DNA of 31,751 nt from assembly GCA_965369325.1 (NCBI GenBank), contig CBDUQI010000047.1, positions 1 through 31,751 of the forward strand, read 5' to 3'. Shown here in pieces: positions 10,101 through 17,258 of this stretch (position 1 is its first letter; the number at the start of each line of letters is the position of its first letter). The stretch is from CBDUQI01 sp965369325 (lineage in GTDB: Bacteria; Pseudomonadota; Gammaproteobacteria; Steroidobacterales; JBCBZW01). Under the pieces are notes generated by a model that saw nothing but the letters and a program-made list of their open reading frames with translations, was not told the DNA's origin and did no database searches. The position numbers were made by a program, and so were the translations under genes.

Positions 10101-10240
10101 TCGGCGGACTGGGCTTCTCCACCGTAACCTCGTTGTTGGTGGTCCCCAGCATCTACCTGTGGTTCGACAGCCTGGGACGGTGGGCGCGCAAGGTGGTGAG
10201 CACCGCACGCGGCCACGACGGCGCAAGCAAGCCCGCGTAA
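7184..10240 (+). CDS. RND efflux permease, second of two (HAE1-type)
   Basis: A second full-length RND pump subunit, about 1,018 residues, clearly related to the first permease but not a recent copy (different N-terminus, loops and C-tail). TM4 carries GMLVDNAVVVTES with Asp397; TM10 reads VVVNNGIVLVDHINN. The ATG at 7184 has GGAG 8 bases upstream and begins MKHTEIALKRP, typical for the family. Tandem permeases behind one adaptor recall MdtABC-type pumps, in which two different permeases form a mixed trimer; whether that happens here is inference. No TolC-like gene follows. The gene ends 3 bases from the convergent FKBP gene. Confidence 0.92.
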   Translation: MKHTEIALKRPVTTLMVFLALGVVGFISTPLLPLEQFPDIQFPGFFVQVPYPGSTPEEVERTITRPIEESLATLSGVEQMQSTSKRDSAEIFVQFGWDVDASAKGIEARSKIDAIRGNLPDDVQRILVFTGSIGDQPILNLRISSQRDLSDAYDLLDKHLKRPLERLAGVSKVDLYGVDPREVRILLDAGRLAAHDVDTAALLELLRKSNFAVSAGRITDAGQRFSLRPLGEFASVTDIENVIINDNNVRLGDISRIEMRSPEREYGRHLNRQYAIGLDIFKQTGANMVDVADRVTAEVDRLAEHPKMRGIDIFQLDNQAKSVKASLRELLASGLLGALLAVIVLYLFLRQWSTTFIVMLAVPFSLLMTLGAMYFAGLSLNTLTMMGLMLAIGMLVDNAVVVTESVFRARQADPHNAHAATLRGVREVGIAVLAGTATSIIVFLPIMFGTKVDITIFLSHVAITIVVALIGSLAIAQTLVPMLAARIAPPKQLTTGRLMQGLNNRYAGALSWTMRHPKWTALFIVLTLASTAIPMKLVKFDTFPQEVSRRLFMPYHIEGIHTLERTEAVVTRVENFLYENKDELEIREVYSYFDPGRAESTILLTPENESKKSTREIIKQIEEGLPEIIIGKPSFKFDHTGGQEGFSLQLSGESTDVLAPLSWEVMRILETLPELEDVTNDLLRGEDEVRVVVDRERAMAVGLSTQVIATAVAASMRGENLREFRTETGEIEVRVAFRDGDRANIESLSRMPLFAANGDRITLGAVADLEVATGARQIRRVNRQTATVIEADLVDTSMDELRPKIEQLMEQVQLPAGYAWKFGRGFDQSDETQKLMATNIMLGIVLIFLVMAALFESTLLPMSIITSIAFSIIGVFWFFLITNTTFSFMASIGIMILIGVVVNNGIVLVDHINNLRLAGANREDAILQAGRDRLRPILMTVATTILGLAPLAMGSAQIGNGGAPYFPMARAIIGGLGFSTVTSLLVVPSIYLWFDSLGRWARKVVSTARGHDGASKPA

Positions 10241-10243
10241 GAA

Positions 10244-10732
10244 TTAGTGCGCGTGCCCACCGACACCATGCACATGCCCGTGGCTAAGCTCCTCTTCGCT
10301 GGCCGCGCGGACAGTCACAATCTCGATATCAAACACCAGCGTTTTGCCGGCTAACGGGTGATTAGTATCCACATCCACGTTGAAACGCCCGACTTTGCTC
10401 ACCACCACATGGCGCACGCCCTTCTCCGTGTTGACCCCCACCGTCATACCGGGTTTTAACTTTTTGCGGTCGTGTACCGTCAGGTGTTTGATCGGAATAC
10501 GCTGCGAAGCATCCTCACGGCGCACACCATAGGCCTGCTCAGGCCGCACGGTCACCGAGAATACATCGCCCTCGCTTTTACCCACCAGGCCCGCATCCAG
10601 CCCTGCAATAATGTTGCCGTGACCTTGTAGCGCGGCAATAGGATCACCGCCGTGGGAGGACTCCATCTCCTCGCCGCCCTCCTCGCTTAAACGATAGTGA
10701 AAAACGACTACTGAATCGCGCTCAATCTGCAT
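10244..10732 (-). CDS. SlyD-like FKBP-type peptidyl-prolyl cis-trans isomerase
   Basis: Cytoplasmic prolyl isomerase and chaperone. The 162-residue product opens MQIERDSVVVFHYRL, has the split FKBP fold with AGLDAGLVGKSEGD and VRPEQAYG, an inserted flap region (about residues 70-125) and FNVDVDTNHPLAGKTLVFDIE, all SlyD hallmarks. The C-terminus is His-rich (HGHVHGVGGHAH), a short version of the metal-binding SlyD tail, so nickel or zinc binding is likely. The ATG at 10732 has GGAA about 8 bases upstream; the frame extends 22 codons further but that part does not look like the family. It converges on the efflux operon with only 3 bases between stop codons. Confidence 0.88.
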   Translation of the reverse strand: MQIERDSVVVFHYRLSEEGGEEMESSHGGDPIAALQGHGNIIAGLDAGLVGKSEGDVFSVTVRPEQAYGVRREDASQRIPIKHLTVHDRKKLKPGMTVGVNTEKGVRHVVVSKVGRFNVDVDTNHPLAGKTLVFDIEIVTVRAASEEELSHGHVHGVGGHAH

Positions 10733-10971
10733 GGCATGTTCCGGATAGTGTGAGTACTTCAACGTGCTGTGACGGACAGTGACGGTCACCGACCTCAAAG
10801 CTCACGAATGCCTAAGAGCCTGCCGCCAGCGCATCATGATACCAAGCTGCATCAGCCACGAACACCGGGCGGCTCATCGCCGATCGCAGAAATCCAGGGG
10901 GACTGGCGCTATCTCCCTTACGATTCTGATAGCCTGTAATATCAAGCGGATCGCTTAGAGAACCCGTACGA

Positions 10972-13197
10972 GTGTCGTCTATCTTCATAAGTTATCGCCG
11001 ATCAGATGCCGGAGGTCATGCGCAATCATTGTTCCGCCAGCTCAGGCTTTGGTGGAACGAAGATGAGCTTTTCTTTGATCAAGCCGGTATCGACATGGGC
11101 GAGCGCTTTCCCGATAGGATCGCGAGAGCACTTGATCAGGCCAACGCTGTCTTGATCGTAATCGGTCCACAGTGGGTAGATGCTCTACACCAACGCCTGA
11201 ATCAATCTGGTATCGACTACGTGCGGGCCGAACTGACTCGATCGCTCACCCAGGCTGCTACTGGCGACCCCAAACAGATAATCCCCATCCTTGTGGGCGG
11301 AGCCCTAATGCCACGTGAGTTTGACTTTGCCCATCCGCTTCAAGGAGAGCTCGCGGGCCTGGTCAATCACAACGCGTTAACGTTTGCGGGTTCCCAGCGC
11401 GACTTAGATAGGCAATTTAGGCGGTTACGTAAACGGCTAGAGAACATTGAAGGCATTCCGGCCGCTCGCGACCGATCTCCGGCGGGGAATCGCTGGCGTA
11501 AGCGTCTGGTTGTTATCGGATCTGTTTCGGTCGGCGCGGTACTGGCCTTGGCGGGCACCGGCTATTTCCAATCTCAATACATTGGCTATTTGGAACGAGA
11601 CGTACAATTCTACAGGCAGCTGGCCCAACAATTAGCGGGCGGAGAGCTTACTGAGGACTCTGTCGAGCAGGGTGCAGAAGCGCTGGCCGCTCTGAGACAA
11701 GCGAAGGCAGCCGACGCACTCGCTGCACTGGCCACCGGTAATACTGAACAAGCGAAGCGTATTTTCCGCGAGATCGCAGAACAACCCGACATTGAAAGAG
11801 CGGCCGCCTGGCGACACCTCGGCGCTATCGCCTTCCTCGATAACACCGGCGAGGCAATAGATGCGTATCGTCGGGCGACCGCACTTGATCCCACGGACCC
11901 TACCGGCTGGAACCAGCTCGGCCATTTATTGGGCCGCAACGGTGCTCTTGCCGGCGCACAACACGCATTTGAACAGGTGGTGCAACTCGGTAACGCGCGT
12001 AGAGACGAAGCCCTTCTGGCGACTGGGTACGGCAATCTCGGGACCGTGCACGAAACCCGGGGCGAGTTGGCGCAAGCCGAAGCCATGTACCGCCGAGCGC
12101 TGGAGATCGATAAGGCTCTCGGGCTCAAGGAAGGCATGATCAACCAATACCACAATCTCGGGAATGTGCACCTTATCCGAGGCGAACTCAATCAAGCCGA
12201 GGTCATGTACCACCAAGCGCTCGAGATCGAGAAGACGCTCGAGCACTCGGAGGGTGTCGTGAGTGCCTACGGCAATCTCGGGAATGTGCACCTTATCCGG
12301 GGTGAGTTCGATCAAGCCGAGCTCATGTACCGCCAAGCGCTCGAGATCGATAAGGCGCTCGGGCGCAAAGTGGGCATCGCCATTGACTACGGTAATCTTG
12401 GGAATGTCCACCAACTCCGCGGCGAACTTGATCAAGCCGAGGCTATGTACCGGAATTCACTTGAGACCGAAGAGGCGCTGGGCCGAAAGGAAGGTATCGC
12501 CGCTGACCACGTCAATCTCGGAAATTTGTATCAACGCCGGGGCGAGGTCAACCAAGCTGAGACAATGTTCCGCAAGTCGCTCGAGATCTATGAATTGCTC
12601 GGGCACAGTGAAAACATGGCGATTGTCTACGTTAATCTCGGCAATGTGCACCGAATCAGGGGCGAACTCGATCAAGCCGAGTCTATGTACCAAAGCTCCC
12701 TCGCGATCAATGAAATGCTAGGACGTAAGGAAGATGTTGCCACTGACTACGGCAATCTGGGAATTTTGCTCGAACTGCGAGGCAAGCTCAACCAGGCCGA
12801 GGCCATGTATAGAGAAGCCTTCGAGATCTATAAACGGCGTAGTGATAATGCGGATCTGACCCTATCCTACGCAAGCATCGGTATCGAATACGATATCCCG
12901 GGCCCGCACGAGGCGAGCGTGGCCATCAGTTACGCGACGCTTGGGCAAGCTTACCGGATCCAGGGTGAGTCGTACCAGGCCGAATTCATGTATAGCAAGG
13001 CCCTTGAGTTTGATCAGGCGCTGGGTCACGAGGAAGGGGTGGCCATCTCCTACAGCAACCTTGGGCTCTTGTACCGAGATCAAGGTAAACTCGAACACGC
13101 TCGCTCTGCCTGGATTCAGTCAATTTCGCTGTTTGAGCAAGTCAGTTCGCCTAACAGCAAAGTTGTCGAGGCTTGGTTGGCCGGCTTGGGTGACTAG
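10972..13197 (+). CDS. TIR domain - transmembrane - TPR repeat protein
   Basis: I recognise the domains but not a named system. Residues 1-156 form a bacterial TIR_2-type domain beginning SSIFISYRRSDAGGHA, with LIVIGPQW and DYVRAEL; Glu87 sits where TIR NADases have their catalytic Glu. A positively charged stretch (residues 174-178) precedes one membrane segment (about 179-199), so the C-terminal part should face the periplasm. After a helical linker come two ordinary TPRs and then 40-residue kinesin-light-chain-like TPR units, starting near 12028 and repeating every 120 bases; one unit near 12868 is shortened. Many bacterial TIR domains cleave NAD+ in defence or signalling, but no Thoeris or CBASS partner is nearby. 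It starts with GTG after a weak AGAG. Leucine codons shift toward CTC/CTT compared with the CTG-rich neighbours, which hints at transfer. It sits alone between two leftward genes. Confidence 0.85.
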   Translation: MSSIFISYRRSDAGGHAQSLFRQLRLWWNEDELFFDQAGIDMGERFPDRIARALDQANAVLIVIGPQWVDALHQRLNQSGIDYVRAELTRSLTQAATGDPKQIIPILVGGALMPREFDFAHPLQGELAGLVNHNALTFAGSQRDLDRQFRRLRKRLENIEGIPAARDRSPAGNRWRKRLVVIGSVSVGAVLALAGTGYFQSQYIGYLERDVQFYRQLAQQLAGGELTEDSVEQGAEALAALRQAKAADALAALATGNTEQAKRIFREIAEQPDIERAAAWRHLGAIAFLDNTGEAIDAYRRATALDPTDPTGWNQLGHLLGRNGALAGAQHAFEQVVQLGNARRDEALLATGYGNLGTVHETRGELAQAEAMYRRALEIDKALGLKEGMINQYHNLGNVHLIRGELNQAEVMYHQALEIEKTLEHSEGVVSAYGNLGNVHLIRGEFDQAELMYRQALEIDKALGRKVGIAIDYGNLGNVHQLRGELDQAEAMYRNSLETEEALGRKEGIAADHVNLGNLYQRRGEVNQAETMFRKSLEIYELLGHSENMAIVYVNLGNVHRIRGELDQAESMYQSSLAINEMLGRKEDVATDYGNLGILLELRGKLNQAEAMYREAFEIYKRRSDNADLTLSYASIGIEYDIPGPHEASVAISYATLGQAYRIQGESYQAEFMYSKALEFDQALGHEEGVAISYSNLGLLYRDQGKLEHARSAWIQSISLFEQVSSPNSKVVEAWLAGLGD
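12028..13080 (+). repeat. Tandem 120-bp repeats encoding 40-residue TPR units
   Basis: Unit starts (the Tyr or His codon before the NLG-type motif) fall at 12028, 12148, 12268, 12388, 12508, 12628, 12748 and 12868, exactly 120 bases apart, then at 12931 (63 bases later) and 13051. Conservation is visible in the DNA as well as the protein: for example AATCTCGGGAATGTGCACCT occurs 120 bases apart at about 12154 and 12274. This points to recent unit duplication within the gene. Confidence 0.9.
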
Positions 13198-13289
13198 AGC
13201 GAGCGTGGCGAATTGTGCCAGACGCTAAACGTTAAAACTAGCGAGAAAACGCCATTTCCGATACTGCAGCGTTAACGGTCTGCTAAGAC

Positions 13290-14705
13290 TCAAGCCGATG
13301 CCGGCGCGACCGCGATCAGCCCCTGCTCACGCGCCACACGGCGTAACATGTCAATCGCAACCAGCGCTGCCAGCACATTGCCTACGGCAGCGCCAACAAA
13401 CAGGCCGGTCACGCCGGCGAGGTGCGCGCCTGCGTAGGCCAGCGGGACGTACAGCACGGCCAGCCGCAACACCGTCAACAACAACGCCAAACGCGGCGCC
13501 TGCAATACATTCAGCGATACCATCACCAGAATCACAATGCCGTGCGCGCCATAGGTAAGCGGCAGGATACGAAGAAAGCTCTCAATCACGGCACCCACCT
13601 GCGGATCGCCACCATAGGCGCGTGCGATCCACGGCGCTGCCAGCCATAGGGCCGCCCATATCAATAACTGCAACAGCACGGCAAAACGCAAACAGAGCAT
13701 TAACGCCTCCCAGGCACGGTGCGGCTTGTTGGCACCCATATTCTGACCGATAAACATCGGCAACGTGGCAGACATCGCCAGCACCAGCAGCAACGCTAAG
13801 GCCTCTACCCGTGCACCCACACCAAACCCTGCGACTGCCGCCGCCCCATAGCGAGCGATGATTGCTGTCATAGCGGTGGCAGCCAGCGGGGTCATCAGAT
13901 TCGCCCCGATGGCGGGCACCCCCACCTGCAGCAAGGTGCGCCAGTTACTCCCCAGATGGGCCCAGCGTGGCAATCGGGTGTGATTCAGCAAGCGCTCGCG
14001 CGTGCCCAGAATCCACAACGCTAAGCTCAACGACGTGCCGACGGCAATCAACGTCGCCACTGCCGCCCCCTGAATGCCCATCGCCGGTATTGGACCAAAA
14101 CCGAAAATAAAAATCGGGTCCAGGACCAGGTTAAGCAACGACATGGTCAAGGAGACCTTAGCCGAACTGCGGGTGTCGCCGATGGCACGCATAGCGTTAG
14201 TGGCGAGCAGATTGAGCATGATGAGCGGCAGCCCCAGATACCACACCGACATGTAATCGCGCACGTAAGGCAACGTGGTGTTATCGGCGCCCAAACTGCC
14301 GAAGACCCAATCGATGCTCAAATACCCAACCAGCGCCAGCGTGCATCCGATGGCCAGGGCCAATATCTGGGTATCCGATACAAAACGGGCAGCATCGTCG
14401 CGACGCTGCTCGCCAATCAATCGCGAAGTGTTGGCACTCTGCCCCATGCCGATACCCAGCCCGACACTGGTTAGCATGCCAGTAATCGGCAGTGAAAATC
14501 CGGCGGCCGCCAGCGGGCGAAGGCCCAGCAGGCTAATAAAATACATATCGACAACCCCCAGCAGCATCATCGAGACGATGGCCAGAATCATCGGAAGCGT
14601 GAGACGCACCATGAGGGGGCCGATCGGGTCGGTTGTGATCGCCCGGGTGCGGTCGGTTTGGGTGTTAACTGCGCCACTCCGACAGGAGGATGATAGATCG
14701 CGCAT
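13290..14705 (-). CDS. MATE family efflux transporter
   Basis: Multidrug and toxic compound extrusion protein of the inner membrane, exchanging substrates for Na+ or H+. The product of about 471 residues has roughly 12 hydrophobic segments in two similar halves. Family signatures include the N-terminal DPIGPLMVRLTLPMI, the TM1 stretch VDMYFISLLG, and the second-half VGARVEALALLL. I chose the ATG at 14705; a TTG at 14723 in frame is possible, and neither has a strong ribosome site. It is transcribed alone, converging on the TIR-TPR gene with 92 bases between. The substrate is unknown. Confidence 0.9.
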   Translation of the reverse strand: MRDLSSSCRSGAVNTQTDRTRAITTDPIGPLMVRLTLPMILAIVSMMLLGVVDMYFISLLGLRPLAAAGFSLPITGMLTSVGLGIGMGQSANTSRLIGEQRRDDAARFVSDTQILALAIGCTLALVGYLSIDWVFGSLGADNTTLPYVRDYMSVWYLGLPLIMLNLLATNAMRAIGDTRSSAKVSLTMSLLNLVLDPIFIFGFGPIPAMGIQGAAVATLIAVGTSLSLALWILGTRERLLNHTRLPRWAHLGSNWRTLLQVGVPAIGANLMTPLAATAMTAIIARYGAAAVAGFGVGARVEALALLLVLAMSATLPMFIGQNMGANKPHRAWEALMLCLRFAVLLQLLIWAALWLAAPWIARAYGGDPQVGAVIESFLRILPLTYGAHGIVILVMVSLNVLQAPRLALLLTVLRLAVLYVPLAYAGAHLAGVTGLFVGAAVGNVLAALVAIDMLRRVAREQGLIAVAPASA

Positions 14706-14805
14706 TTTGCCACAGCCCGCCAATCAACGGTGACGAAGACAGCAAAAGCCATGTTGATCTATCCAACCGTCGCTCGAGCCGCTCGATCACGACAACGCCT
14801 GCCAG

Positions 14806-14820
14806 GTGGGTTGAACCCAC
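14806..14820. repeat. Short perfect palindrome downstream of the beta-helix gene
   Basis: GTGGGTTGAACCCAC is a 7-bp inverted repeat around a single central base, lying 11 bases beyond the stop of the leftward beta-helix gene and about 100 bases before the MATE start. It could form an RNA hairpin ending that transcript, but there is no T-run. It could also be an operator for the MATE gene. The role is undecided. Confidence 0.35.
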
Positions 14821-14831
14821 GCACGTCATGG

Positions 14832-17195
14832 TCAGTCGCAAATATTGGGCAGCCCGCTCGGGCCCGGCACCAAGAAAAATCGTGTCTTCATCTGCGCCAA
14901 ATCATCAAAGTTCACCGCCCCATCCCCAGTCAAATCACCGTTTGGGTCCGAGGAGAAAAACAGGCTTTTCAATAACGCCAGATCCGCAAAATCAGTGAAG
15001 CAATTGTTGTCCAGATCAGCATCGCAAGCATTACCAAACCCATCGCCATCGGCGTCCATCTGTGATGGGTTTGCTTCGAGTTGACAATTGTCATCACTGT
15101 CTAGCGTCCCATCTGCATCTACATCATCCGGTTGCCACTCAAACGCACCCATATCAACCGCGACACCTACAATGCGCGGGAGCCCGTCGAAATCGGTTGC
15201 CAATACGCCTGGGGCAAAGCTGAAACCCGCATCGATCAACATTGAGTCGGCAGCTAGGCGGTAATCATCACCGGCAAGGTCGACAAATCTTGGGTCCACC
15301 GAGATATTACCGTTCTCGCCCTCGAATACGGGAGTACACCCTCCGGGAACAAACGGGAAAACGTTATTGACTGCAACGATGGTGTCCTGCGATGCGCATA
15401 TATCCAGGCGCCCGGAAAACACAACGTTGTTGTACATCTTTGCCGTTGCGCTGGCGCCGCCCTGTACGGAGAGATTAGCGCCGATCAACGTATTATTTGC
15501 TACCGATCCAATGTCGCTAAACGCAACCGAAATCTCACCATCAAGTACGACGTTGTTAGCAATAACCTCATCATCATCTGCATCGGTGGGAGTGCCACTG
15601 GCAAGAATGCTCCCAATAATAAAGTTGTCCCGCACGGTAAACGATGGCGTCGCGGAATTGCTCCCTACACTCACTTGCCCACCGTCGATGTAATTGCCCT
15701 GAATCAGCGCATCGGAATTGCTGGCGTCTATTCGCATGATATTGGAATCACCAAGCAATCGATTGTCCAAGATACTGGCCGTAGAGCTCCTCAGCTTGAT
15801 GCTAATCTCACCGCCGCTATCCACAATGTTGCCAGCGATGGTCGGCGATGCACCATTCGTGCAATCGACGGTAGAGTAGGTGCCACCGCGAATCGTGAAT
15901 CCTTCAATTCGCGCGTCTGCGCAGATCAAGGCCATCTGCGCGAACTCGGAGGCGTTTACGATAGTGGTTTGCGGGTCAGAGCCAATCAAGTCAATGCCAT
16001 CTCGCATCGTAATGGTGCCGTCGTAGATGCCCGATGCAACACCAATCTGATCACCTGGAAACGCGTTCGGCAACGCCTGAAGGATAGATACATACGGCGC
16101 GAGTGCCGTGCCGTTACTGGTTCCTGAGTAGTCAGCGTCGACATGCACCGTGCTTCCCTCTGGATAAGGCCCCAGTGCTGAGCCAAACTCATCGGCGCCT
16201 ATATCAAACTCGGAAATTAAGTCACCAGTACCGTCAACGGGGCGGTTACCCCCATCCAGATCGGTGACTGGCGCGCCCGCAGCGCTTCCACCATCTATTG
16301 CAGGCGACCCAGGCAGCAAGTGTACGTCCTGGTTGTCAACATCGTTAAGCAAAGGGTCTGCGGCGATGTTGCCATTGGTACCCGTTGGGTCGGGTACGTT
16401 CTCGTAGTTAACGGTATTGCCCCAAACCAGATTATGCTCCCAAGTAGGCAACTCGCCCGCCTCTGCCAGTACACCAATACCGTTAAAGGCAATCAGATTA
16501 TTGCGCAACACATCGGCCGTGTTCACGAAAGACCGGCTCAGAATAATGCCAGTGCGATTGTCTACGAATGTATTGTTAAGCACTTGGGCCTGAGCTGGTG
16601 AATTCTGCGGTGCTAACGCCAATGCGGTGCACTCATTATTGATAAAGACATTGTTTTGGATGACTGGGCCATTCGCAGAACCGAAGTCAACGACGCCCGA
16701 GTCAGAAGTAATGTCACACTTGTTCTCGAGGAATAGATTATGTTCGATGATGGCGGTGGCGATACGTGCATCTATCGCGGGCGCGTTGCCGACATTTCCG
16801 ACGAAGACATTGTAGTGAATATGCGCTCCATCACTCGTTATCCGAATCGCTGAACTGCCAAAATTCCCCGTACGAGCGCCACCCTCAATAGTGAAACCAC
16901 GTAACTCACTACCGGCACCAAGGCGCACCGTATAGTCATTGCCATCAACAGATCCGCGTAGAGTAGTACTCGCCGGTCCGGCATGGCTGATGAGCGCTAC
17001 GTTCCCCCCGGGAAAGGCCAACGCTTCTCGATACGCACCTGGGAATACCATGACTGTGTCGCCGTCAGCTGAGGCATCAAGCGCCGCCTGAATGGTGGGG
17101 AAGTCCCAAGGCACCTGGTGTACCGCTGCGAGCGCGTATCCAGGTAAATGCAACCCAAGGCAAGCCGCTCCGATCGTTATTATTCTTGACGGCAT
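14832..17195 (-). CDS. Secreted parallel beta-helix protein with TSP3-like and dockerin-like C-terminus
   Basis: A 787-residue exported protein of unknown target. An N-terminal signal peptide (about residues 1-23) is followed by VPWDFPTIQAALDASADGD, the usual opening of pectate-lyase-like right-handed beta-helices, and then many Asn-rich rungs. Two choice-of-anchor-Q type segments occur (SPAIDGGS...DIGADEF and LIDAGFS...DMGAFEW). A thrombospondin type-3-like calcium repeat lies at about 691-724. It leads into two dockerin-like loops at about 725-746 and 754-774, with DLDNNCFTDFADLALLKS and DLTGDGAVNFDDLAQMK. The protein ends PGPSGLPNICD. No cohesin or cellulosome gene is visible. The start has GGGGG 8 bases upstream. 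Adhesion, polysaccharide binding or surface display are possible; enzyme activity is not established. Confidence 0.85.
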   Translation of the reverse strand: MPSRIITIGAACLGLHLPGYALAAVHQVPWDFPTIQAALDASADGDTVMVFPGAYREALAFPGGNVALISHAGPASTTLRGSVDGNDYTVRLGAGSELRGFTIEGGARTGNFGSSAIRITSDGAHIHYNVFVGNVGNAPAIDARIATAIIEHNLFLENKCDITSDSGVVDFGSANGPVIQNNVFINNECTALALAPQNSPAQAQVLNNTFVDNRTGIILSRSFVNTADVLRNNLIAFNGIGVLAEAGELPTWEHNLVWGNTVNYENVPDPTGTNGNIAADPLLNDVDNQDVHLLPGSPAIDGGSAAGAPVTDLDGGNRPVDGTGDLISEFDIGADEFGSALGPYPEGSTVHVDADYSGTSNGTALAPYVSILQALPNAFPGDQIGVASGIYDGTITMRDGIDLIGSDPQTTIVNASEFAQMALICADARIEGFTIRGGTYSTVDCTNGASPTIAGNIVDSGGEISIKLRSSTASILDNRLLGDSNIMRIDASNSDALIQGNYIDGGQVSVGSNSATPSFTVRDNFIIGSILASGTPTDADDDEVIANNVVLDGEISVAFSDIGSVANNTLIGANLSVQGGASATAKMYNNVVFSGRLDICASQDTIVAVNNVFPFVPGGCTPVFEGENGNISVDPRFVDLAGDDYRLAADSMLIDAGFSFAPGVLATDFDGLPRIVGVAVDMGAFEWQPDDVDADGTLDSDDNCQLEANPSQMDADGDGFGNACDADLDNNCFTDFADLALLKSLFFSSDPNGDLTGDGAVNFDDLAQMKTRFFLVPGPSGLPNICD

Positions 17196-17258
17196 TGTGA
17201 GCCCCCTTGTTCGCTACCCGTGCGCACTGCACGTTCATGATAACGCAAAAGCAGAGCT

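Noticed and set aside
10918..10942. Promoter for the TIR-TPR gene (TTACGA ... TAATAT)
   Set aside because: The spacing is only about 13 bases, too short for a sigma70 promoter.
12028..13080. Regular 120-base repeats as a CRISPR-like or satellite array
   Set aside because: The units are in frame within one long gene, have no unique spacers, and translate to TPR motifs.
10972..13197. Thoeris or CBASS defence operon
   Set aside because: Only the TIR-containing gene is present; the flanking genes are an FKBP isomerase and a MATE exporter, with no SLOG, cyclase or effector gene.
13198..13289. Bidirectional terminator between the TIR-TPR and MATE genes
   Set aside because: Only pairings of about five bases are visible, with no GC-rich stem or T-run.
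14790..14831. tRNA-like T-arm around GGTTCAACCC
   Set aside because: The loop has five bases instead of seven and no acceptor, D or anticodon arms can be drawn around it.
14690..14998. Plus-strand frame preceded by AGGAGG near the MATE start
   Set aside because: The purine tract is inside the MATE coding region on the other strand and the predicted peptide is low-quality, overlapping the beta-helix gene end.
14832..17195. Cellulosome component
   Set aside because: The dockerin-like loops are present but there is no catalytic glycoside hydrolase domain, cohesin or scaffoldin in the window.
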